Below are positions 1-6,985 of a stretch of DNA of 64,000 nt, piece by piece. A model generated the notes under the pieces. It did no database searches. It was not told the DNA's origin and was given only the letters and a program-made list of their open reading frames with translations. Position 1 is the first letter of the stretch, and every line of letters begins with the position of its first letter. The stretch covers positions 1-64,000 of the forward strand of contig CAKTMW010000001.1 of the NCBI GenBank assembly GCA_934574095.1, in the 5' to 3' direction. The DNA comes from an uncultured Oscillospiraceae bacterium (GTDB taxonomy: Bacteria > Bacillota > Clostridia > Oscillospirales > Oscillospiraceae). A program made the position numbers and the translations under genes.

Positions 1-834
1 GTGGTACAGCAGTCCAAGGCATTTGTGGTGGAGCGTCTGGGCTCCTTCAGCGCGGTGTGGGGCAACGGCCTCCACTGGAAGTGGCCCTTTATCGAGCGCG
101 TGGTGAAGAAGATCAGCCTGAAGGAGCAGGTGGCGGACTTCGATCCCCAGCCTGTCATCACCAAGGATAACGTCACCATGCAGATCGACACCGTCATCTA
201 CTTCCAGATCACCGACCCCAAGCTGTACACCTACGGCGTGGAGTACCCCATGAGCGCCATCGAGAACCTGACCGCCACCACGCTGCGTAACATCATCGGC
301 GAGATGGAGCTGGATCAGTCCCTGACCAGCCGCGACGTGATCAACGCCAAGATGCGCTCCATTCTGGACGAGGCCACCGACCCCTGGGGCATCAAGGTCA
401 ACCGCGTGGAGCTGAAGAACATTCTGCCGCCCCGTGAAATTCAGAATGCCATGGAAAAGCAGATGAAGGCCGAGCGTGAGCGCCGTGAGTCCATCCTGCA
501 GGCCGAGGGCCAGAAGGCCAGCCAGATCCTGGTGGCCGAGGGCGAGCAGCAGTCCGCCATTCTGCGGGCCGACGCCGCCAAGCAGGCCAAGATCATGGCC
601 GCCGAGGCCGAGGCGCAGTCCATCCTGAAGGTGCAGCAGGCCATGGCCGACTCCATGCGGCTGCTGAACGAGAACGCCCCCAACGATCAGGTCATCAAGC
701 TGAAGGCGCTGGAGGCTATGCAGAAGATGGCCGACGGCAAGGCCACCAAGATCATCATTCCCAGCGAAATTCAGGGGCTGGCCGGTCTGGCCGCCAGCGC
801 CAAGACGCTGCTGGAGAGCGACAAGGCGGAGTAA
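1..834 (+). CDS. SPFH/band 7 family protein, 5' partial
   Basis: The reading frame is already open at base 1. The visible 277 residues begin inside the SPFH (band 7/stomatin) domain, and the usual N-terminal membrane helix must lie upstream of the window. The domain fills about residues 1-150 (QSKAFVVERLG near the start, ILPPREIQNAMEKQMKAER near its end). It is followed by an Ala/Glu/Lys-rich coiled coil (about 150-205) and a C-terminal tail, as in stomatin/QmcA proteins that oligomerise on the membrane and organise membrane microdomains. The stop is 3 bases before the next start, so the two genes are probably co-transcribed. The client of this copy cannot be told from sequence. Confidence 0.9.
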   Translation: MVQQSKAFVVERLGSFSAVWGNGLHWKWPFIERVVKKISLKEQVADFDPQPVITKDNVTMQIDTVIYFQITDPKLYTYGVEYPMSAIENLTATTLRNIIGEMELDQSLTSRDVINAKMRSILDEATDPWGIKVNRVELKNILPPREIQNAMEKQMKAERERRESILQAEGQKASQILVAEGEQQSAILRADAAKQAKIMAAEAEAQSILKVQQAMADSMRLLNENAPNDQVIKLKALEAMQKMADGKATKIIIPSEIQGLAGLAASAKTLLESDKAE

Positions 835-837
835 GCT

Positions 838-1041
838 ATGGCAAAGAAGAAAGACGCCCGGTTCACCAAGGTTCTGGAGGAGGGCTGTCTGCTGGGCGGC
901 AGCGAGATCTGGGTGGACACCCAGACCGGCGTACAGTATCTGCTCCATTATAACGGCAACGCCGCCGGTCTTACCGTGCTGGTGGATGCCGAGGGCAAGC
1001 CGCTGCTGTACCGCCGCACTCCCGAGGCACCGGAATTTTGA
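838..1041 (+). CDS. DUF6440-like small protein
   Basis: A 67-residue protein starting 3 bases after the stop of the SPFH gene. It resembles the small DUF6440 family: a charged N-terminus (MAKKKDARF), a central segment with VDTQTGVQYLLHYNGNAAG, then LTVLVDAEGKPLLYRR. The pattern suggests a compact beta-rich fold with a Gly-Asn turn. No catalytic motif, signal peptide or membrane segment is visible. Tight coupling to the SPFH gene suggests a shared membrane-related role, but function is unknown. Confidence 0.75.
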   Translation: MAKKKDARFTKVLEEGCLLGGSEIWVDTQTGVQYLLHYNGNAAGLTVLVDAEGKPLLYRRTPEAPEF

Positions 1042-1046
1042 CCCCC

Positions 1047-1073
1047 AAGGGGCAGGGCATCGCCCTGCCCCTT
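1047..1073 (+). terminator. GC-rich hairpin after the SPFH/DUF6440 pair
   Basis: A 12-bp perfect stem (AAGGGGCAGGGC/GCCCTGCCCCTT) with a 3-base loop lies 5 bases after the stop. The following tract is only moderately T-rich, so this is a probable rather than textbook intrinsic terminator. Bases 1074-1267 beyond it hold no gene that I can support, only GC-rich palindromic sequence leading into the dispersed element. Confidence 0.55.
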
Positions 1074-1267
1074 ATGTTGTGTCTTTAATGGGGTGTTTCG
1101 CGCTTCCGAGCGCGAGGTACTTTTGGCCGCAGCGGCAATTACCTGTTGCGGTGCCCAAAATTTTTGCGCTGCCTTACGGCGGGCGCTTAAAATTTTGACC
1201 GCTGCCACTCGCTCACCTCGCTGTATCCGCCACTGGCGGCGCTCGGATCGCTCCCCCCAAAACGCTG

Positions 1268-1551
1268 CTTAAACCTGCGGTTTAAGAATCCGCGCACGCT
1301 ATGCCTCTTACCAATTATGATACCTTATACCACGCGTTCACAGAACATGATTGATTTCGTTTCGTGTGACGCATCGACTTTCTTCTTGCGCCGCTGCCGC
1401 TCACGCTCTCAACGGTAGAACAAAAAGCGTTGTTCGGCGTAGGCATCAGCGGCAGCGGCGCAGGAGCAGAGACGATCCTTTTATCGAATCGAAAAAGCAA
1501 CTCCCCTGTGATCGCGCGGTAAAAACCCACAAATCAGCACAAGATGTAGCG
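1268..1551 (-). repeat. Dispersed palindromic element, copy A (inverted)
   Basis: First of three near-identical intergenic copies; the others are at 51076-51359 and 59956-60241 in the opposite orientation. The core 1297-1551 is a 255-bp imperfect palindrome with CGCTAT at one end and its partial complement GTAGCG at the other. Inner arms GCGCCGCTGCCGCT at 1388-1401 and its exact complement at 1448-1461 flank a 46-base loop. A separate palindrome CTTAAACC-tgc-GGTTTAAG lies at 1268-1286, ten bases from the core. The neighbouring zinc-ribbon gene starts 65 bases away. No transposase is present. Confidence 0.85.
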
Positions 1552-1616
1552 CGCCCGGAAGTGAAGGAACCGGAGGGCGAAACTCTCCGCCCCTCAAAAA
1601 AAGAAAGGAGCCTCCC

Positions 1617-1985
1617 ATGCCTGACAATATCCAACGTCTCTGCCCCATCTGCCGCGACGGGGAGATCGAACTGACCCCCTACCGCTCCGGCAGCCTGAGC
1701 ATCAAGCCCTCGCCCATCGCCGTGGCGGAGGACAATTGGGAAACGGAAATCTGGGTCTGTCCCCGGTGCCGCTACGCGGCCTTTTTCGCCCTGCCCACCC
1801 CGGCGGAGGAATTCGAGAAGCAGCAGGCGCTTCAGGACAGTCTCTCCCCTGTCGGGAAATTCGAGCGCACTTTCCGGGACTACACCGAAAAACAGCTGCA
1901 AAAGGTCATCGACGGCAAGGACTACGTGCCCGACGCCAAGAAGGCCGCCAAAAACCTGCTGTACCGCCGCCGCTATGACCAATGA
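1617..1985 (+). CDS. Zinc-ribbon protein (hypothetical)
   Basis: 122 residues with an AAAGGAG ribosome site 8 bases before the ATG. Two CxxC pairs (CPIC at residues 9-12, CPRC around 50) form a likely zinc ribbon in the first half. The second half is charged and helical. The next gene encodes a similar protein with the same spacing (CLRC ... WVCPAC), so the two are tandem paralogues. No enzymatic motif is visible and the role is unknown; nucleic-acid or protein binding is the usual role of such ribbons. Confidence 0.75.
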   Translation: MPDNIQRLCPICRDGEIELTPYRSGSLSIKPSPIAVAEDNWETEIWVCPRCRYAAFFALPTPAEEFEKQQALQDSLSPVGKFERTFRDYTEKQLQKVIDGKDYVPDAKKAAKNLLYRRRYDQ

Positions 1986-2001
1986 CGAAGGAGGACGCCC
2001 C

Positions 2002-2355
2002 GTGACAAGTGACCATTCTATCCCCCGTTGCCTGCGTTGTCCGGACACGGCGCTGCGGCTCATTGACCGGGGTGCCTTCGCGGTGTCGCCGGACGCGGCC
2101 CCGTTTCCCGCCGCCATACGGGACAGCGCCTTGACGGTGGAGGTGTGGGTCTGCCCGGCCTGCCGCCGGATCGAGCTGCGTTATCCGGAGGAGCTTCCCC
2201 TGCCGGAGACACCAGAGGAGCGCCGGACCCGCCAGCTGGAGCTGCGGATGAACCAGTACCCCGCCGAAAAGCTGCGGCGCATGGCCGCCGATCCCCAGCT
2301 GACAGAGGAGGAGCGATCTGCCGCCGGACGTGTTCTGTCCCGCCGTGACGGCTGA
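2002..2355 (+). CDS. Zinc-ribbon protein, paralogue of the preceding gene
   Basis: Start chosen at GTG 2002 because an AAGGAGG site (1988-1994) sits 7 bases upstream; an in-frame ATG at 1975 has no such site and would overlap the previous gene. The 117-residue product has CLRC near its start and WVCPACRR at about residue 46, then an acidic/arginine-rich helical tail. The architecture matches the upstream protein, indicating tandem duplication. Function unknown. The following CorA gene starts 18 bases downstream, so the three probably form an operon. Confidence 0.7.
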   Translation: MTSDHSIPRCLRCPDTALRLIDRGAFAVSPDAAPFPAAIRDSALTVEVWVCPACRRIELRYPEELPLPETPEERRTRQLELRMNQYPAEKLRRMAADPQLTEEERSAAGRVLSRRDG

Positions 2356-2373
2356 TATAAAGGAGACGACCCC

Positions 2374-3285
2374 ATGCCCTACTATCGTTTTGACAACGGC
2401 TTACAGCCGCTGAGCGCCCCGCCGGAGCATTGGCAAGGCGTTCTGGCGGTGCTGCCGCCCACTGAACTCCATACCGCGCCGCTGCCGGAATGGCTGACGC
2501 CGCCCTTTACCCCCGCCGACGCCCACGAATCCCAGTTCTGCTGGCTGCGGGCGGACCGCGCCTGCGTCACCGGCCACCTGCGGACGCCGCCCCGCGCCAA
2601 CCAGAGCGCCCGCCGCCTGGGCTTCACCTGGGCGGAGGGCTGTCTTCTGGTGGTGGACCACGACCGGGTGGTGGCGGACTGCATCGGCCATCTGGCCGCC
2701 CAGCGTCCGGCGCTGCCCGGCAGCCCCGATGCCTTTCTGGCGGCGCTGCTGATGAGCCTGATCCGGGACGACCTGCCCTATATCCAACAGCTGGAGACCC
2801 GCCTGACCAATCTGGAGCAGGCGGTGCTGGACAACGAGACGGGGCGGTTCCTGCACCAGATGAGCGTTATCCGCAAGGAGCTGAACCGCACCAACCGGTT
2901 TTACGCCCAGCTGGCCGACTTTGCCTCGTCCCTGCTGGAGGAGGCGGAGGACCTGTTCTCTGCCCAGAGCAAAAAGCGCCTGAGCCATTTCCTGCGCCGG
3001 GTGGAAAACCTGCGGGGCGAGACCCGTATGCTCCACGAATACGCCACCCAGATCAGCAGCGAATACCAGGCCCAGGTGGACATCGCCCAGAACCGGGTGA
3101 TGAAGGTGCTGACCATCGTCACCGCCATCTTCCTGCCCCTGACCCTCATCGCCGGGTGGTACGGCATGAACTTCACCGGCATGCCCCTGCTGGAATGGCG
3201 GTACGGCTACCCGGCGGTGGTGGCCGTCTCCCTCCTGGTGGTGGCGGCCTTGATCTGGTACTTCAAACGGAAAAAGTGGTTCTGA
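2374..3285 (+). CDS. corA: CorA-family divalent cation (Mg2+) transporter
   Basis: 303 residues, the usual CorA length. The N-terminal two thirds are cytoplasmic alpha/beta with long coiled-coil helices (about residues 125-240). Two C-terminal membrane helices follow (about 245-265 and 275-296), separated by the family signature YGMN, which lies at the pore mouth, and a basic KRKKWF end. CorA homopentamers carry Mg2+ (also Co2+ or Ni2+) across the cytoplasmic membrane. AAAGGAG lies before the ATG. A bidirectional terminator follows the gene. Confidence 0.93.
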   Translation: MPYYRFDNGLQPLSAPPEHWQGVLAVLPPTELHTAPLPEWLTPPFTPADAHESQFCWLRADRACVTGHLRTPPRANQSARRLGFTWAEGCLLVVDHDRVVADCIGHLAAQRPALPGSPDAFLAALLMSLIRDDLPYIQQLETRLTNLEQAVLDNETGRFLHQMSVIRKELNRTNRFYAQLADFASSLLEEAEDLFSAQSKKRLSHFLRRVENLRGETRMLHEYATQISSEYQAQVDIAQNRVMKVLTIVTAIFLPLTLIAGWYGMNFTGMPLLEWRYGYPAVVAVSLLVVAALIWYFKRKKWF

Positions 3286-3288
3286 CAG

Positions 3289-3329
3289 AAAAGCTCCCCG
3301 GACGGTGAAACGTCCGGGGAGCTTTTCTT
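3289..3329. terminator. Bidirectional intrinsic terminator between corA and malic enzyme
   Basis: A 16-bp perfect stem (AAAAGCTCCCCGGACG and complement) with a 6-base loop is flanked by A- and T-rich tracts. It lies between the convergent stops at 3285 and 3341 and can serve both strands. Confidence 0.9.
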
Positions 3330-3340
3330 GTATTCTCTTC

Positions 3341-4513
3341 TTATATCCGCGCTACGCCGCTCTTTCGTGCCGCCTCCGCCACGGCCTTTGCCACCGCCGG
3401 GCCCACTCTGGGATCGAAGGCCGCCGGAATGATGTAGTCCGCCGTCAGCTCCTCCGGGCCGATGAGGTCCGCCAGCGCCTGGGCGGCGGCCATCTTCATC
3501 TCCTCGTTGATATCGCTGGCCCGCACATCGAAGGTCCCCCGGAAAATACCGGGGAAGGCCAGCACATTGTTGATCTGGTTGGGATAGTCGCTGCGGCCGG
3601 TGGCCACCACCTTGGCGCCGCCCGCCTTGGCGTCGTCGGGGAATATCTCCGGCGTGGGGTTGGCGCAGGCGAAGATCACGGCGTCTTTGGCCATGGTTTT
3701 CACCATCTCCGTGGTCACCATGCCGGGGGCGCTGACGCCGATGAATACGTCCGCCCCCACCAGCATCTCCGCCAGCGTCCCGGCCCGGTGGCCGGGATTG
3801 GTCACCTGGGCCATCTCCTCCTTGATCCAATTCAGGCCCTCCCGGCCCGGATAGATGGCGCCCTTCCGGTCGCACATGGTAATATCCCGGAAGCCCGCCG
3901 CCAGCAGCAGCTTCACGATGGACACGGCGGCGGCGCCCGCGCCGGAGGTGACGATCCTCACGTCCTCCTTCCGCTTGCCCACCACCTTCAGGGCGTTGGT
4001 CAGCCCCGCCAGAGTGATGACGGCGGTGCCGTGCTGGTCGTCGTGGAACACGGGGATATCGCACTTCTCCTTCAGCTTCCGCTCGATCTCAAAGCACCGG
4101 GGCGCGGCGATATCCTCCAGATTGATGCCGCCGAAGCTGCCGGAGATCAGATACACCGCGTTGACGAACTCGTCCACATCCTTCGTCTTCACGCACAGGG
4201 GGAAGGCGTCCACCCCGCCGAAGGCCTTGAACAGTACGCACTTGCCCTCCATCACCGGCATGCCCGCCTCCGGGCCGATGTCTCCCAGCCCCAGCACCGC
4301 CGAGCCGTCGGTGATCACCGCGCACAGGTTGTGCCGCCGGGTCAGTGTATAGCTCTTGTCGATATCCTTCTGAATTTCCAGACAGGGCTGGGCCACGCCG
4401 GGGGTATAGGCCAAGGACAGGTCCTCCCGGTCCTTCACCGGCACCGTGGCGGTCACCTCGATCTTGCCCTGCCACTGCTCGTGCAGCCGCAGCGATTCCT
4501 TTGCATAGTCCAT
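3341..4513 (-). CDS. Malic enzyme, NAD(P)-dependent, short form
   Basis: Oxidative decarboxylation of malate to pyruvate. 390 residues, typical of the short bacterial form. It shows SLAYTPGVAQPC with the catalytic-region tyrosine, FHDDQHGTAV, a Rossmann nucleotide fold beginning at VTSGAGAAAVS (about residue 175), and CANPTPEIFP. The start at 4513 (MDYAKES) is preceded by AAGGAGG. It lies 13 bases downstream of fumarase on the same strand, so the pair converts fumarate to malate to pyruvate. NAD versus NADP preference cannot be decided by eye. Confidence 0.93.
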   Translation of the reverse strand: MDYAKESLRLHEQWQGKIEVTATVPVKDREDLSLAYTPGVAQPCLEIQKDIDKSYTLTRRHNLCAVITDGSAVLGLGDIGPEAGMPVMEGKCVLFKAFGGVDAFPLCVKTKDVDEFVNAVYLISGSFGGINLEDIAAPRCFEIERKLKEKCDIPVFHDDQHGTAVITLAGLTNALKVVGKRKEDVRIVTSGAGAAAVSIVKLLLAAGFRDITMCDRKGAIYPGREGLNWIKEEMAQVTNPGHRAGTLAEMLVGADVFIGVSAPGMVTTEMVKTMAKDAVIFACANPTPEIFPDDAKAGGAKVVATGRSDYPNQINNVLAFPGIFRGTFDVRASDINEEMKMAAAQALADLIGPEELTADYIIPAAFDPRVGPAVAKAVAEAARKSGVARI

Positions 4514-4526
4514 TGTCACGACCTCC

Positions 4527-5903
4527 TTAGACCATCTCTTCCGGATGGAAAACCTCATCAAATCTCTCGGCGGTCAAAAAGCCCAGCGCCACGCAGGCCT
4601 CCCGCAGGGAGCAGCCCTCCCGGTACGCCTTCTTCGCCACCTTCGCGGCGTTTTCATAGCCGATATAGGGATTCAGCGCCGTCACCAGCATCAGCGACCG
4701 CTCCAGATTCTCCGCCATCTTCTCCCGGTCCGCCGTGATCCCCGCGGCGCACCGCCGGTTGAAGGAGGCGATGCTCTCCGCCAGCAGCCGGGCCGACTGC
4801 AAAAAGTTATAGGCGCACACCGGCAGAAACACGTTCAGCTCAAAGTTCCCCTGGGAGGCGGCGATGCCCACCGCCGCGTCGTTGCCCATCACCTGCACCG
4901 CCACCATGGTGACGGCCTCGCACTGGGTGGGATTCACCTTTCCCGCCATGATGGAGGACCCCGGCTCGTTCTCCGGTATCCGGATCTCCCCCAGCCCGCA
5001 GCGGGGTCCGGAGGCCAGCCACCGCACGTCGTTGGCGATCTTCATCATGTCGCAGGCCAGGGCCTTCAGGGCCCCGTGGGCAAACACCAGCTCGTCCCGG
5101 CTGGTCAGGGCGTGGAACTTGTTGGCGGCGGTGACGAATTCCTCCCCGGCGATCTCCGCCACCGCGCCGGCCACCGCCGTGTCAAAGCCCTTGGGCGCGT
5201 TCAGCCCGGTGCCCACCGCCGTGCCTCCCAGGGCCAGCTCCCGCAGGGGCGGCAGCGCCAGGGCCAGCAGCTCTTTATCCCGCTCCAGGCTGGCCCGCCA
5301 GCCGGATATCTCCTGGGAAAAGGCGATGGGCACGGCGTCCTGCAAGTGGGTACGGCCGGATTTCACCACGCCCCGGTTCTCCTCCTCCAGCCGCCGCAGC
5401 GTACCGCACAGCTCCTCCACCGCCGGGATCACCCGCTGCCGGATAGCCAGCACGGCGGCAATGTGCATGGCGGTGGGGAAGGTGTCATTGGAGGACTGGG
5501 ACATATTCACATCGTCGTTGGGATGCAGCAGCGGCTTTCCCGCCCATTCGTTGCCCCGGTTGGCGATGACCTCGTTGGCGTTCATGTTGCTCTGGGTGCC
5601 GGAGCCGGTCTGCCACACCACAAGAGGGAAGTGGCTGTCCAGCTGCCCGGATATCACCTCGTCGCAGGCCCGGCAGATGGCGTCCCGCTTCTCCGCCGTC
5701 ATTTTTTCCGGTCTCAGGGCGTGGTTGGCCATGGCCGCCGCCTTTTTCAGAATGCCGAAGGCGTGTATGAGCTCCCCCGGCATGGTCTCCAGCCCCACGC
5801 CGATGGGAAAATTCTGCCGCGAGCGCTGCGTCTGCGCTCCCCAGTACCGGTCCGCCGGCACCGGCACCTGACCCATGGAGTCGTGCTCTATCCGATAGTC
5901 CAT
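4527..5903 (-). CDS. fumC: Class II fumarate hydratase
   Basis: Reversible hydration of fumarate to malate. 458 residues. The superfamily signature GSSIMAGKVNP is present at about residue 318, along with SGRTHLQDAVP and QTGSGTQSNMNANEV. These identify the iron-free fumarase/aspartase fold, a homotetramer. HPNDDVN and the lack of aspartase-specific features favour fumarase. Start MDYRIEH at 5903 follows an AGGGAGG site; the longer in-frame extension has none. First gene of a two-gene operon with malic enzyme. Confidence 0.93.
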   Translation of the reverse strand: MDYRIEHDSMGQVPVPADRYWGAQTQRSRQNFPIGVGLETMPGELIHAFGILKKAAAMANHALRPEKMTAEKRDAICRACDEVISGQLDSHFPLVVWQTGSGTQSNMNANEVIANRGNEWAGKPLLHPNDDVNMSQSSNDTFPTAMHIAAVLAIRQRVIPAVEELCGTLRRLEEENRGVVKSGRTHLQDAVPIAFSQEISGWRASLERDKELLALALPPLRELALGGTAVGTGLNAPKGFDTAVAGAVAEIAGEEFVTAANKFHALTSRDELVFAHGALKALACDMMKIANDVRWLASGPRCGLGEIRIPENEPGSSIMAGKVNPTQCEAVTMVAVQVMGNDAAVGIAASQGNFELNVFLPVCAYNFLQSARLLAESIASFNRRCAAGITADREKMAENLERSLMLVTALNPYIGYENAAKVAKKAYREGCSLREACVALGFLTAERFDEVFHPEEMV

Positions 5904-5994
5904 ATGGCGTCCTCCCTGCTGCCGCCGCGTGACCGGCGGCATAAAATTTTTGCCCATTGTAGCACACCCGGCCCCCTATGACAAGCAGAGAATC

Positions 5995-6032
5995 AAAAAA
6001 GCCCGGCCGCCCTCCCAAAGAGGGCAGCCGGA
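5995..6032 (-). terminator. Intrinsic terminator of the membrane-HTH operon
   Basis: On the minus strand a 13-14 bp GC stem (one mismatch) is followed by six T residues (complement of 5995-6000). It lies just past the stop at 6050. Confidence 0.85.
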
Positions 6033-6049
6033 GCTTACCGCGTGAAACA

Positions 6050-6412
6050 TTACGTATCCTCATGCGCCGCGTTCCGCAGCAGTTCCTCCGCCGGTACGCC
6101 GTACAGCCTGGCCAGCGCCAGCAGGTTGGCGGTGCTGGGGTCCGCCGCGCCGGTCTCCCATTTGCTGACCGCCTGACGGCTGACGCCGATACTCTCCGCC
6201 ACGAATTCCTGGGTCATGCGGCACCGCTCCCGGTGGCTTTTCAGCGCCTTGGCCAGCGATTCCACCGCCTCCCGGTTCTCCTGCCGCACCTCGCCGCTGC
6301 GCAGGTACTTCCGCAGCGCCCGGATCAGCAGGATGAACAGATAGACGATGGCGACAACGATGACCGCCGTTATCAGGAACATAAGGAGAGTGCTGATGGA
6401 AGCAAATCTCAT
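6050..6412 (-). CDS. Membrane-tethered XRE-type HTH regulator
   Basis: 120 residues in an unusual order. An N-terminal membrane helix (about residues 6-30, LLMFLITAVIVVAIVYLFIL) is followed by a basic linker and an HTH_3/XRE domain at about 55-115 (CRMTQEFVAESIGVSRQAVSKWETG). The DNA-binding domain would therefore be held at the inner face of the membrane. Start 6412 is set by GGGAGGT. It lies 34 bases downstream of a tiny membrane-peptide gene in the same operon. Target genes are unknown; a stress or envelope sensor is an inference. Confidence 0.85.
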   Translation of the reverse strand: MRFASISTLLMFLITAVIVVAIVYLFILLIRALRKYLRSGEVRQENREAVESLAKALKSHRERCRMTQEFVAESIGVSRQAVSKWETGAADPSTANLLALARLYGVPAEELLRNAAHEDT

Positions 6413-6446
6413 AATGCCATACCTCCCTTGAGGAAGTCTCTGCACA

Positions 6447-6533
6447 TCATCTGCATAGCAGGTACACCCCCGTCACCAACAGCGCCGTCACCGCCGCGCC
6501 CAGAGCCGTCAGGCCCAGATAGATCGTCATCAT
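6447..6533 (-). CDS. 28-residue single-pass membrane peptide
   Basis: An AAAGGAG site lies 8 bases before ATG ATG. The peptide MMTIYLGLTALGAAVTALLV plus eight more residues is one hydrophobic helix with a short C-terminal LCR. It immediately precedes the membrane-tethered HTH gene, is much shorter than usual annotation cut-offs, and its ribosome site is as good as those of real neighbours. It could be a signal-sensing partner of the regulator or a holin-like toxin; neither can be shown here. Confidence 0.6.
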   Translation of the reverse strand: MMTIYLGLTALGAAVTALLVTGVYLLCR

Positions 6534-6675
6534 TGTGTTTCGCTCCTTTGCGTTTGATGGCGTTATTGTACCGGAAATACTCCGTTGCCGCCACCAACTA
6601 CCGCGCAACTTTGGGTTGCAGCGGAATTTTTCGCGCTTCCGAGCGCTGCCTGTGGCGGAAAGGGCCCAGGAGAGC

Positions 6676-6963
6676 TCCGTAGGGCGGGCCCCGTGTGGCC
6701 CGCCGCGTGATAAGGGCACGTCCACGTCGGCGGCATGTGGTCATGCCGCCCTACGGAATTCTATCTGTGGCCGTTTCGTAGGGCGGGGTGACCACACCCC
6801 GCCCTACAATAACCGCAGAAGTAACAACGGCGGGGCACATTGGCCCCGCCCTACGCACCGGCCATCGATAAACCGTCCGTAGGGGAGGGGCTCTGCCCCT
6901 CCCTTTCGATTTACGGTGGCCTTTTCATCAAACGGCGGGCGGGGCAGAGCCCCGCCCCTACGG
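6676..6963. repeat. Cluster of GC-rich CGTAGGGCGGG palindromic repeats
   Basis: No gene is visible between 6534 and 6985. The stretch holds a series of short inverted repeats built on CGTAGGGCGGG/CCCGCCCTACG and CGGGGCAGAGCCCCG. The same modules recur at 47063-47145, 49556-49735 and 60338-60464, always between genes. Confidence 0.8.
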
Positions 6964-6985
6964 AAATTATAGAACTGCCCCTATT

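Noticed and set aside
1268-1551. Considered as an insertion sequence
   Set aside because: No transposase frame fits in 284 bases; it can at most be a non-autonomous element or an RNA structure.
3305-4738. Long plus-strand frame opposite malic enzyme and fumarase
   Set aside because: Low-complexity His/Gly/Ala-rich product without motifs; it is the antisense shadow of two well-defined enzymes and has no ribosome site.
6600-6966. Considered as a CRISPR array because of repeated GC-rich units
   Set aside because: Units vary in length and order, are self-complementary along their whole length, and have no regular spacers or cas genes nearby.
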